A stretch of DNA of 64,000 nucleotides from Alphaproteobacteria bacterium (GCA_009780035.1 WRAU01000003.1:113945-177944); one strand, 5' to 3'. Shown: positions 53,184 through 61,161, counted from the stretch's first letter. Numbers and translations are program-made. The notes: generated by a model not told the origin, from the sequence alone.

Positions 53184-54509
53184 ATGTTTTATATTGAATT
53201 TTTAATAGTGGTTTTATTGATTATTGCCATAATTTTATTGTTTAATTTAAGGTTGCGATCTATAAAATTTAAAAAAATTTATAATAAATCTATTTTAGAA
53301 ACACAAAATTCTATCCATAATTTGCCTAATCTAATTAATTTTAATCTTTCATCTAAAGAAGGATCCAAGAGTTTACATGTTAAAGATCTTCTAAATTTGA
53401 ATCTTAAAATACTCTCTCTTAGAGAGGAGTTAAAGAAAGATGAGAGTATTAATTTATCAATTTTGCATAATTTTATACGAAATATTTTAAACGATTATGC
53501 TAACACTCTTTGGCAATGTAATTTTTCTAAAACCTTTGTAAACTCTAACCTTGATAATATAAAGTCTATTCTTCTTTTTGCAACAGCTTTAGGTTTAGAA
53601 AATACAGCTTACAAGTATAATCAAGCTATTAATTTTATGTATATGATGTTATATGATGCCCAAGAAATAATTAATATAGGAGACAAATTTAAAGAATGTC
53701 CAGACTGTTATAATAATGATTTTTCTGATACATGGAAATTTTATATACTATCTTTAAAAGTATCTGGTAGAGAACAAGAAGCTAAAGAATTCCTAAATAA
53801 ATTCATAGAGGTTTATGGAATTGAAAAAGTTCATAATTATCTTCCTTTTGCTGATTTTGCTTTGCAAAATGGGTATTCCACTGAACTAATTCAGCAATCT
53901 GCAAGTATTATGCATGCAATAAATAAAGATAATAACAGCAATATAATAAAAGGGATTTTACATGATAAAAGTATTGCTATAGTAGGAAATTCTAGGGACA
54001 TTTTTGATAATAAGACAGGAAAAGAAATAGATTCTCATGATGTAGTTATTCGCTTCAATAATTATCAAATAAAAGGTTATGAGGAATTTACTGGCACTAA
54101 AACTAGTATATGGGCATACAATGGAGATTGGGAGACAAAGGATAGAGAAATAAAAGACTATGATGCTGTTTTAATTTTTATACATAATACATATCAATTA
54201 TCAGATGAAAAAATTCATAATATTTATAAGTATTTAACGGAATCTAATACTAAAATTATTTTTTACCCTATTAGTTTTCATAATGAAGTTTTAAAGCAAA
54301 TTCAGCATTGGACAACAACCGGAACATATTTATCATATCTCTTAATTAAATTAGGATTTAAACCCTCTTTATATGGGTTTCAAGATCCAAAAAAATTATT
54401 TAAACCAAACTATTTTGAAAAAAACGCATCTAATCGTCCTATATCATGGCATCACATGGATTTAGAGTCAGAGTTTATTAAAAGTTTATTAGAAAACAAA
54501 GAAAAATAA
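53184..54509 (+). CDS. Glycosyltransferase family 29 (sialyltransferase-fold) protein
   Basis: The 441-residue protein has an N-terminal membrane anchor (about 6-22), a helical stem region with a CPDC pair (172-175), and a C-terminal GT29 domain. Sialylmotif L is clear: SIAIVGNS (263-270), GKEIDSHDVVIRFNNYQIKG (279-298) and FTGTKTS. Motif S is represented by TTTGTYLSYLLIKLGF (377-392) and motif VS by HHMDLE (423-428, His and Glu). The cysteines that form the motif L-S disulfide in animal enzymes are absent. GT29 enzymes use CMP-sialic acid or CMP-Kdo-like donors. No sialic-acid synthesis genes are in the window. Confidence 0.85.
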   Translation: MFYIEFLIVVLLIIAIILLFNLRLRSIKFKKIYNKSILETQNSIHNLPNLINFNLSSKEGSKSLHVKDLLNLNLKILSLREELKKDESINLSILHNFIRNILNDYANTLWQCNFSKTFVNSNLDNIKSILLFATALGLENTAYKYNQAINFMYMMLYDAQEIINIGDKFKECPDCYNNDFSDTWKFYILSLKVSGREQEAKEFLNKFIEVYGIEKVHNYLPFADFALQNGYSTELIQQSASIMHAINKDNNSNIIKGILHDKSIAIVGNSRDIFDNKTGKEIDSHDVVIRFNNYQIKGYEEFTGTKTSIWAYNGDWETKDREIKDYDAVLIFIHNTYQLSDEKIHNIYKYLTESNTKIIFYPISFHNEVLKQIQHWTTTGTYLSYLLIKLGFKPSLYGFQDPKKLFKPNYFEKNASNRPISWHHMDLESEFIKSLLENKEK

Positions 54510-54523
54510 AATTCTTAAGAATT

Positions 54524-55240
54524 TTATTTTTTATACAAATCCTCTAAAAGCTGTTCTGGCGTTTTGACTTCTATCACTATAGCATTAGTATCGTTTTCTA
54601 GGCAGTATTTGGCAATAAAATAATCATTGCCGCCTTCATTTATTTTATCGCCGCAGAACACAATTTTTTCTTTTGGATAATAGTTATCTCGCAGGTATTT
54701 GACCGCCTGTTCTTTCCCCTTACCTTTAAGAGTTATGTCTATGCTAATCTGCCCGCCTACTGATATATCATATGCTGGGTATTTATTGCTTAAATAATCT
54801 TTAATGCTTTCTCTTTCTTTATTTGCTAAATCCCATTCATAATATTTATCTCTATCCTCTGCCGAGCAATCTCTGCCTAACGCTGAGAAATTAACCATTC
54901 CTACCCTTTTTTCTATATAATTTGGAAACAGTTTATGAGGATATTTAGTAATGCTTCTAAAATTCTCTAAATCAGCTAAAAGATTATTATCTAGTTCTAT
55001 GATGTTAGAATAGATGCAGTTTTCTCCAATAAAAAATTCATTACCCATAGAGCAGAAAGTCCCCTTAAACCCCTCTAAAATGTTCTGCGGCAGCTGTTCT
55101 TTAAGTTTTTTTATGTCAGATCCAGAAACTACGTAGCATATATTATTCTGTAAGAAAATAGAGAATTTTTCGGCGAAAGAATCTCTCATTGGCTGTCTTG
55201 GAGGTGTTAAAGTTCCATCCACATCAAATAAATATATCAT
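54524..55240 (-). CDS. Phosphomannomutase, eukaryotic (PMM2/HAD) type
   Basis: It converts mannose-6-phosphate to mannose-1-phosphate, feeding ManC. The 238-residue HAD-IIB protein has LFDVDGTLTPPRQ (the catalytic DxD, residues 4-16), VSGSDIKKLKEQL, RVGMVNFSALGRDCS and GGQISIDITLKGKGKEQ, each matching the PMM1/PMM2 family of eukaryotes rather than bacterial ManB. FCGDKINEGGNDY carries the Mg-site Asp. It is on the opposite strand to the rest of the glycan genes and convergent with the GT29 gene. Confidence 0.9.
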   Translation of the reverse strand: MIYLFDVDGTLTPPRQPMRDSFAEKFSIFLQNNICYVVSGSDIKKLKEQLPQNILEGFKGTFCSMGNEFFIGENCIYSNIIELDNNLLADLENFRSITKYPHKLFPNYIEKRVGMVNFSALGRDCSAEDRDKYYEWDLANKERESIKDYLSNKYPAYDISVGGQISIDITLKGKGKEQAVKYLRDNYYPKEKIVFCGDKINEGGNDYFIAKYCLENDTNAIVIEVKTPEQLLEDLYKK

Positions 55241-55276
55241 GATAATTGCTCTTATACTAATTTTTACTTTATTCTA

Positions 55277-55382
55277 CCATTTGCTTTTCTAAATGTCTAT
55301 ATTGCATAACATATAGTTTAATACGATTATGTGTGTTTACTAAAAGCACTAGCAGAATCTTAGGAAAAGCAATCACAAATGA
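55277..55382. repeat. Possible degenerate family A palindrome
   Basis: TTGCTTTTCTAA and TTAGGAAAAGCAA form long arms; on the minus strand the interior reads CTGCTAGTGC...AGTAAACACACATAA, similar to the loop of the copy at 29.2 kb. The match is partial and the call tentative. Confidence 0.35.
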
Positions 55383-55391
55383 TAGGCAATA

Positions 55392-55456
55392 ATAGCCAGA
55401 ATATATACTGAAACTAAAGCTAGACCCCTTTATATAATTCATGAAAAATTTGAGTA
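55392..55456 (+). pseudogene. Remnant of a second gtrB gene (3' end only)
   Basis: About 46 bases from 55392 are identical to the gtrB 3' end at 44427-44472, encoding ARIYTETKARPLYII, and the match continues with a few changes through the stop codon (AAAAATTTGAGTAGA in both). The rest of the gene is gone. A gtrA-like gene follows, so a gtrB-gtrA pair was duplicated or recombined and the second gtrB was lost. Confidence 0.8.
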
Positions 55457-55538
55457 GATAATCAATAGGTAAAATAAATTTTTATTTATATCTAATTAAT
55501 AGTATAATATACCCTTATAGCCAAAACTAGAGGATACA

Positions 55539-56039
55539 ATGAATAACTTCATTAACACATATTTTAAAATCCCACTGCTAATAAGATATACTCTTATTAC
55601 CCTAATTAACTCTTTACTAGCTTACTTATTTTATGTAAGTTTGTTTTTTGGAATGTATTTTAGAAATTATTATTATTTCGCTGTAATTTTTAATTTTCTT
55701 ATTATAACCAGTTTTTCTTATTGCACTATGAGGCTGTTTGTTTTTAATACAAAAACCTCGCCGTTGCCAGAGTATCTTAAAACGGTTGCAGTTTTTCTAG
55801 GAGCTTTTTTTATTAATGCCTTGTTTGTATCTTTTTTAAGCGGATTTTTAGGAATTAATTTAAAAACATCATCATTTATCTGTTTAATAATAGTTGTTGT
55901 TCTAACTTATCTTGGCTTAAAGAATTACGCTTTTAATGCTAAGGTAGATTACTTTTTTAGACCTTCATCTCAATCGGCAAAGCCTTCAAAGTATAGAGCA
56001 CCTCTTAAGTCTAAAAATAAAAGATATTCGAGCCGCTAA
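55539..56039 (+). CDS. GtrA-like family membrane protein (second copy)
   Basis: The 166-residue protein has four membrane helices in the first 130 residues and the GtrA-type start PLLIRYTLITLINSLLAYLF, then a basic Ser/Lys-rich tail of about 30 residues. It is clearly diverged from the gtrA at 44.5 kb. It directly follows a gtrB remnant, and its stop abuts the mnmG ATG (TAAATG). Whether it still works without its own GtrB is unknown; it could use the GtrB at 43.5 kb. Confidence 0.75.
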   Translation: MNNFINTYFKIPLLIRYTLITLINSLLAYLFYVSLFFGMYFRNYYYFAVIFNFLIITSFSYCTMRLFVFNTKTSPLPEYLKTVAVFLGAFFINALFVSFLSGFLGINLKTSSFICLIIVVVLTYLGLKNYAFNAKVDYFFRPSSQSAKPSKYRAPLKSKNKRYSSR

Positions 56040-57914
56040 ATGCCTGCTCTTTATGATGTTATTGTGGTTGGTGGCGGACATGCCGGCGTGGAGGCTAGCA
56101 GTGCAGCAGCCCGCATAGGCGCTAAAACTCTTCTTATTACCCTATCCCTAGATGATATAGGGCAAATGTCTTGTAATCCAGCAATTGGCGGATTAGGCAA
56201 AGGGCATATTGTGCGTGAAATTGATGCTCTTGACGGCTTAATGGGTAAAATTATAGATAAATCCGGCATTCAATTCCGTGTGCTTAATGCTTCTAAAGGT
56301 GCAGCGGTTCAAGGTCCTCGCTCACAGGCAGATAGAAAACTTTATAAAAATGTTTCACATGAAACATTGCAGAATTATCCAAATTTGGATATCCTTGCAG
56401 GAAGCGTAAAAGATATTATTCTTAATAATGGTGCAGTTGCAGCGGTTGTTTTAGTTAACGGTGAAAAAATTTCTGCGAAATCTGTAGTGCTTACTACCGG
56501 AACTTTCTTAGATGGTGTTATTCATATCGGCACTACCAACTATGGCGGCGGCAGATACGGTGCAGAACCATCTTTAGGTTTGTCTAAATTTTTAAGGAAT
56601 GTCGGGTTTGAAGTTGCGCGGTTAAAAACAGGAACTCCTGCCCGTTTAAATGGCAAAACTATCAATTGGAGTGTTTTACAAAAGCAAGATGCCGATATTG
56701 AGCCTAAGCCTTTTTCATTTTTAAACAATAAAATAGAAGTTCCGCAAATTTCTTGCTATATTACCGAAACTAATGAAAAAACCCATCAAATTATTCGTGA
56801 TAACATTAAAAAATCTGCCATGTATAGCGGAAATATCACAGGAGTAGGACCTCGTTATTGCCCTTCAATTGAAGATAAAGTAGTGCGCTTTGCCGATAAG
56901 TTATCTCATCAAATATTTTTAGAACCCGAAGGGCTAGATGATGATACCGTGTATCCTAACGGCATATCAACATCTTTGCCAAGCGATGTGCAGACTGCAT
57001 TTATTAGATCTATGAAAGGCTTAGAAAATGTAGAAATTCTGCGTTTTGGCTATGCTATAGAATACGACTATGTTAATCCGCAAGAATTATTTAATACCTT
57101 AGAAACTCATAGAGTGGGTGGATTGTTTTTAGCGGGGCAAATTAACGGCACAACAGGATATGAAGAAGCAGCAGGGCAGGGTTTAGTAGCAGGTGTAAAT
57201 GCAGCCCTAAAGGCTTTAGAAGTTAAAAACGCCGATGGCATGCTGAAAAAATTTGTGTTAGGTAGAGAGGAATCTTATATTGGTGTAATGATAGATGATT
57301 TAATTCATCAAGGAGTCAGTGAGCCTTATCGCATGTTTAGCAGTAGAGCTGAATATCGTATGCTGCTGCGGGCAGATAATGCCGATAGAAGATTAACTGC
57401 TAAAGGCTTTGATATAGGTTGTGTCAGTCCATATCGTTATAATAAATTTCAAGCTAAAATGGATTTAATTAATAAATATAAAGAAATAATGGCTGGGCTT
57501 GTGGCAAGCCCGAATAATTTGATTAAAGCAGGCATTCATATGAATCAAGATGGTATTAAACGCAATGCCCTAGAGATTTTATCATTTAATACTGTTGATT
57601 TTAAACATTTAGCAAATATATGGGCGGAGTTGCAAGATATTCCTAAAGATATTATGGAAATTATCAATACTGACTGTAAATACTATCATTACCTAAAAAA
57701 ACAAGAAGAAGAAATATTGCAGTTTAAAAAAGAAGAAAATTTAACTATTCCAGAAGATATTGATTATTCTGCCGTTGATGGACTTTCTGGAGAACTTGTA
57801 GAAAAATTCAATCGCATAAAACCTGCTACCATCGGTGCTGCCTTAAGAGTTCGCGGTGCAACCCCATCTTCTGCCATCGCCCTGTTAGCATATATTAAAA
57901 AGCAGAAAAATTAA
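56040..57914 (+). CDS. mnmG: tRNA uridine-5-carboxymethylaminomethyl enzyme MnmG
   Basis: MnmG is the FAD-dependent partner of MnmE in U34 modification. The 624-residue protein has the dinucleotide fold VIVVGGGHAGVEASSAAARI, GQMSCNPAIGGLGKGH with the catalytic Cys, the conserved RFGYAIEYDYVNP, GLFLAGQINGTTGYEEAAGQ and the C-terminal RIKPATIGAALRVRGATPSS. Normally mnmG follows mnmE directly; here about 16 kb of glycan genes separates them. A parS-like site lies in its coding sequence. Confidence 0.97.
   Translation: MPALYDVIVVGGGHAGVEASSAAARIGAKTLLITLSLDDIGQMSCNPAIGGLGKGHIVREIDALDGLMGKIIDKSGIQFRVLNASKGAAVQGPRSQADRKLYKNVSHETLQNYPNLDILAGSVKDIILNNGAVAAVVLVNGEKISAKSVVLTTGTFLDGVIHIGTTNYGGGRYGAEPSLGLSKFLRNVGFEVARLKTGTPARLNGKTINWSVLQKQDADIEPKPFSFLNNKIEVPQISCYITETNEKTHQIIRDNIKKSAMYSGNITGVGPRYCPSIEDKVVRFADKLSHQIFLEPEGLDDDTVYPNGISTSLPSDVQTAFIRSMKGLENVEILRFGYAIEYDYVNPQELFNTLETHRVGGLFLAGQINGTTGYEEAAGQGLVAGVNAALKALEVKNADGMLKKFVLGREESYIGVMIDDLIHQGVSEPYRMFSSRAEYRMLLRADNADRRLTAKGFDIGCVSPYRYNKFQAKMDLINKYKEIMAGLVASPNNLIKAGIHMNQDGIKRNALEILSFNTVDFKHLANIWAELQDIPKDIMEIINTDCKYYHYLKKQEEEILQFKKEENLTIPEDIDYSAVDGLSGELVEKFNRIKPATIGAALRVRGATPSSAIALLAYIKKQKN
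56351..56366. other. parS: parS-like site inside mnmG
   Basis: TGTTTCACATGAAACA, one base off the perfect palindromic parS consensus. It encodes part of NVSHETLQ, so codon choice here fits both protein and centromere site. Confidence 0.75.
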
Positions 57915-57915
57915 C

Positions 57916-57962
57916 TGTCATACCTGCAAAAACAGGTATCCATTTGTAGAATGCTACAATTT
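57916..57962. repeat. REP-like palindrome (family B), intergenic copy
   Basis: TGTCATACCTGC-AAAA-ACAGGTATCCATTTG, directly after the mnmG stop. Its flank ATTTGTAGAATGCTACAA parallels ATTTGCAGAGTATTGCAA of the 38.85 kb copy. It could serve as a 3' end structure for mnmG mRNA. Confidence 0.75.
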
Positions 57963-57996
57963 TATGATTGCATTTTTCTGACAATTCAAAGTTAAA

Positions 57997-58012
57997 TGTT
58001 TCACATGAAACA
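57997..58012. other. parS: parS-like site
   Basis: TGTTTCACATGAAACA upstream of rsmG, identical to the sites at 56351, 58754, 58853 and 61146. Confidence 0.85.
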
Positions 58013-58070
58013 TTCTACACAACAATGCAGGGGTGTCATTCTGTCAGTTGCAGCAACAAGGAAAGTTTTA

Positions 58071-58715
58071 ATGTATATAGATGTTCTTAATTTAGATGTG
58101 GATGATTCTACCCATAAAAAGTTAGAAAAATATTTAGAGATATTACTATTTTGGCAGAAGTCGCTTAATTTAATATCAAATGACACTATTGCAGAGGCAT
58201 GGCAGAGGCATTTTTTGGATTCTCTGCAGTTGATAAAAGAAATTAAATTAATAGAAGAATCGTATAATTGGCAAAACAAGCCGCTTAGTATCTTTGATTT
58301 AGGCAGCGGAGCAGGTTTTCCGGGTTTAGTTTTAGCCATTGCAGATATTAAAAATAAATATTATCTTATAGAATCTAATTCTAAAAAAACATCATTTTTA
58401 GCAGAGGTAGTTAGAGTGTTAGAACTAGATAATGTAATTATTATTAATAAGAGAATCAAGGATTTTACCACCCAAAACATTAAGGCAGATATTATAACCT
58501 CAAGAGGATTAACTAAATTAGATAGTTTAATAGATTCTGCTAAGCTGCTTGGAAAGCACAATAGCATTGGTGTTTTTCTTAAGGGTAAAAGCTACATGCA
58601 AGAAATTACAGATTTAAAAGTTAAAAACCAAGAATCTAATTTAAAAATTTCTGTTAAGCCCAGCCTTATTAATAATGAAGGCAGAATTATTATTATTGAA
58701 AATATTTTGAATTAA
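58071..58715 (+). CDS. rsmG: 16S rRNA (guanine-527-N7)-methyltransferase
   Basis: RsmG (GidB) methylates G527 of 16S rRNA. The 214-residue protein has KNLISN-type NLISNDTIAEAWQRHFLDSL and the SAM site FDLGSGAGFPGLVLAI, with SRGLTKLDSLI later. I chose the ATG at 58071 because AAGGAAAG precedes it; the open frame extends to 57996 but would then translate through a parS site. Confidence 0.96.
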   Translation: MYIDVLNLDVDDSTHKKLEKYLEILLFWQKSLNLISNDTIAEAWQRHFLDSLQLIKEIKLIEESYNWQNKPLSIFDLGSGAGFPGLVLAIADIKNKYYLIESNSKKTSFLAEVVRVLELDNVIIINKRIKDFTTQNIKADIITSRGLTKLDSLIDSAKLLGKHNSIGVFLKGKSYMQEITDLKVKNQESNLKISVKPSLINNEGRIIIIENILN

Positions 58716-58753
58716 TCATTAGTTTATCTCTTAATTTAGGCTGAAAGAAACAA

Positions 58754-58769
58754 TGTTTCACATGAAACA
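58754..58769. other. parS: parS-like site
   Basis: TGTTTCACATGAAACA in the rsmG-parA gap, about 120 bases before parA. Confidence 0.88.
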
Positions 58770-58852
58770 TTTCTCCAAAAATTATAAAATTAAAAATAAC
58801 TGATTGATTAATTATTAAATTAGTTATATATATTTCTATAGAGATAATTCAA

Positions 58853-58868
58853 TGTTTCACATGAAACA
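58853..58868. other. parS: parS-like site
   Basis: TGTTTCACATGAAACA, 21 bases before the parA ATG, so ParB bound here could also affect parAB transcription or translation. Confidence 0.88.
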
Positions 58869-58889
58869 ATTTAACCTATAAGAGATATT

Positions 58890-59678
58890 ATGACAGAGCA
58901 AACGAACTCAAAAATTATCGCCATTGTTAATCAAAAGGGCGGGGTTGGTAAAACTACTACTACTATGAATCTTGCAACAGCCTTGTGTGCTATGAAAAGA
59001 AAGGTTTTAATTGTAGATTTAGATCCACAGAGCAATTCTACCAGCGGCTTAGGAATCTATAGAGATTCTTTTAATTTAACAAGCTATCATTTTATTTTAG
59101 GACAAGAAAATTTAGAGAAAGTAGCTATTAGCACGCCAATCCCCAATTTAAGCATAATTCCGGCAACTATGGATTTATCTGGTGCCGAAGTAGAATTAGC
59201 TAATGTCGAAAAAAAAGAATTCTTTTTAAAAAATGTCCTTAAAGATGCCGAGCAAAAGTTTGATTATATTCTAATAGATTGTCCGCCATCTTTAGGTTTG
59301 CTAACTGTCAACGCTTTGGCAGCCGCGCAGGAGGTGCTGATCCCTTTGCAATGTGAGTATTTTGCCTTAGAAGGATTAAGCCATTTGGTTAAAACTATTG
59401 ATACTATCAATGTTGCTATAAATCCTAATTTAAAGATTCGCGGGATTGTTTTAACCATGTATGATTCAAGAAATAATCTATCTAAAATGATTAATGACGA
59501 TGTTAGAAAATACTACGGTAAACTGGTTTATACTACGGTAATTCCAAGAAATGTCAAGGTATCTGAAGCTCCTTCGCATGGCTACCCGGTTTTAGTTTAT
59601 GATCCCAATTGTGTAGGTTCAAGAGCATACATAGATTTAGCGTCTGAGGTAATATTACAAGAAAAACAAAAGGTGTAA
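58890..59678 (+). CDS. parA: Chromosome partitioning ATPase ParA
   Basis: ParA forms the ATP-dependent DNA-bound gradient that moves ParB-parS complexes. The 262-residue Walker-type ATPase has the deviant P-loop KGGVGKTTTTMNLATAL (about 16-32), VDLDPQSNSTSGLG, and YILIDCPPSLGLLTVNALAA (Walker B). It stops 2 nt before parB and lies among parS sites. Confidence 0.97.
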   Translation: MTEQTNSKIIAIVNQKGGVGKTTTTMNLATALCAMKRKVLIVDLDPQSNSTSGLGIYRDSFNLTSYHFILGQENLEKVAISTPIPNLSIIPATMDLSGAEVELANVEKKEFFLKNVLKDAEQKFDYILIDCPPSLGLLTVNALAAAQEVLIPLQCEYFALEGLSHLVKTIDTINVAINPNLKIRGIVLTMYDSRNNLSKMINDDVRKYYGKLVYTTVIPRNVKVSEAPSHGYPVLVYDPNCVGSRAYIDLASEVILQEKQKV

Positions 59679-59680
59679 AG

Positions 59681-60673
59681 ATGACAAATAACAATGATGA
59701 TATTTGGGAAAAAAGACAAAAAGAACTGCAAGAAATGGCACAGCTAAAAAATCATTTAAAAACAAACACATCTCCAGTTGCAGAAGAGTTTGATATAAAT
59801 TCATTAAGTGCTAAAATTAAAAAAGCACCATCTTTAGGCAAGGGAATTTCTGCTTTGCTAGGCGATGCGAATCCTCGTGAAATAAATATTCCGGCTGAAT
59901 TTCATGTAGTTAAAATAGATTTAGATAAATGCGTTCCTTCACCTTATCAGGCAAGAAAAACTTTCAACCAGGAAGATTTACAGACGCTTGCTGATTCTAT
60001 TAAAGAAAAAGGGGTGATTCAGCCGATTCTTCTAAGAAAAGTTAATGAAAGTAAATATGAAATTATCGCTGGAGAAAGGAGATGCCGCGCTAGCAGGCTA
60101 GCAGGATTAACTCAAATTTCCGCAATAGTTTTAGATGCTAATGATAAAGAGGTAATGGAGATTGGCTTAATTGAGAATCTTCACCGCAAAGATTTAGATG
60201 TGCTGGAAGAGGCAACTGCCTATAAGAATCTTTGTGATGAATTTCATTATACCCATGAAGATGTTGCTAAAGCCATAGGAAAATCAAGAAGCTATATTAC
60301 TAACTTTTTAAGAATCTTAAATTTGCCGCAAGATATTTTACAATTAATAAAAGAGGGTAAAATTTCTGCCGGTCATGCTAAAATGCTGGTAAATACAGAA
60401 AATCCTAGTGAAATGGCGCAAAATATTGTAGAACATAATCTTAATGTTCGCAAAGTAGAAAAAATGGTCAAAGATAATAGTGTAAAGTTCGAGCAAGAAA
60501 AAGAAAAATTTGCCAAGCTAAGCGCAGAATTAATTGAATGGCAAAATAAAGTTCTACGGCAGTTTGGCGGCATTAGCATTAAGCTGAATCCTAAGGATAG
60601 CAATTCCGGCGAAATTAAAATTAAGTATTCTAACTTAGAAGAATTAAAGGAATTATTAAAGGCTCATCTTTAA
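59681..60673 (+). CDS. parB: Chromosome partitioning protein ParB
   Basis: ParB is a CTP-dependent clamp that loads at parS. The 330-residue protein has a basic N-terminal linker (KGISALLG, the ParA-stimulating region), the CTP-binding motifs PYQARKTF and GERRCRASRLAGL (with ENLHRKDLD), the parS-reading helix-turn-helix (THEDVAKAIGKSRSYITNFLRIL) and a C-terminal dimerisation part. Confidence 0.97.
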   Translation: MTNNNDDIWEKRQKELQEMAQLKNHLKTNTSPVAEEFDINSLSAKIKKAPSLGKGISALLGDANPREINIPAEFHVVKIDLDKCVPSPYQARKTFNQEDLQTLADSIKEKGVIQPILLRKVNESKYEIIAGERRCRASRLAGLTQISAIVLDANDKEVMEIGLIENLHRKDLDVLEEATAYKNLCDEFHYTHEDVAKAIGKSRSYITNFLRILNLPQDILQLIKEGKISAGHAKMLVNTENPSEMAQNIVEHNLNVRKVEKMVKDNSVKFEQEKEKFAKLSAELIEWQNKVLRQFGGISIKLNPKDSNSGEIKIKYSNLEELKELLKAHL

Positions 60674-60684
60674 TTTTTAAAAAA

Positions 60685-60700
60685 TGTTTCATGTGAAACA
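60685..60700. other. parS: parS-like site (reverse orientation)
   Basis: TGTTTCATGTGAAACA, the reverse complement of the other sites, 12 bases after the parB stop. Confidence 0.88.
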
Positions 60701-60742
60701 TTAATAATTTTATTAATTTATACATTTATTAAGGAATAAAAA

Positions 60743-61084
60743 ATGGCAAGTTATAAAGTTTTTGTTTGTGGTCCCATTATTGGAAACATTAATGCAGTGG
60801 AAGATTTTGCTAAAGCTGAAGAAGTTCTGCAAAATTATAATAGTAGTTGGAAAGCAACTAGCCCGCTTGATTTAGGTGTTCCTATTAGTAAAGAGAATCA
60901 AGAAAGACTTATAAGAAGATGTATGGATGCAGTATTAGCAAGTGATGCTTTATTTTTGCTGCGTGGCTGGAATCGTTCAAGTATATTTAAGTCTGTGTAT
61001 AAAATGGCAAAAGAAATGGGATTGCCAATTTATGAGTTTGATGAATATATAGAAGAATTTGAATTAATAGAAGCTGCAGGGTAA
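60743..61084 (+). CDS. DUF4406-like protein (nucleoside deoxyribosyltransferase fold)
   Basis: The 113-residue protein has KVFVCGPIIGNINAVEDFAK at the start, SPLDLG in the middle and CMDAVLASDALFLLRGWNRS, the pattern of DUF4406 proteins, which are often phage-borne and related to nucleoside 2-deoxyribosyltransferases. The usual small-residue turn after the Trp (WxxSxGA) is changed to WNRSSIF. AAGGAATAAAA precedes the ATG. It stands alone between two parS sites; function unknown. Confidence 0.75.
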   Translation: MASYKVFVCGPIIGNINAVEDFAKAEEVLQNYNSSWKATSPLDLGVPISKENQERLIRRCMDAVLASDALFLLRGWNRSSIFKSVYKMAKEMGLPIYEFDEYIEEFELIEAAG

Positions 61085-61107
61085 TTCTATTGGAATATTA
61101 AAAGCCG

Positions 61108-61143
61108 TCCTGCAGTTTTAAGATATATAACTAAGCTGCAGGA
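61108..61143. repeat. Inverted repeat after the DUF4406 gene
   Basis: TCCTGCAG (61108-61115) pairs with CTGCAGGA (61136-61143) over a 20-base loop, ending three bases before a parS site. There is no T run, so it is a weak terminator candidate. Confidence 0.45.
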
Positions 61144-61145
61144 AA

Positions 61146-61161
61146 TGTTTCACATGAAACA
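61146..61161. other. parS: parS-like site
   Basis: TGTTTCACATGAAACA between the DUF4406 gene and tadA, the most distal of the six sites. Confidence 0.88.

Noticed and set aside
57996..58070. N-terminal extension of rsmG
   Set aside because: It starts inside a parS site and lacks a ribosome site, while AAGGAAAG precedes the ATG at 58071.
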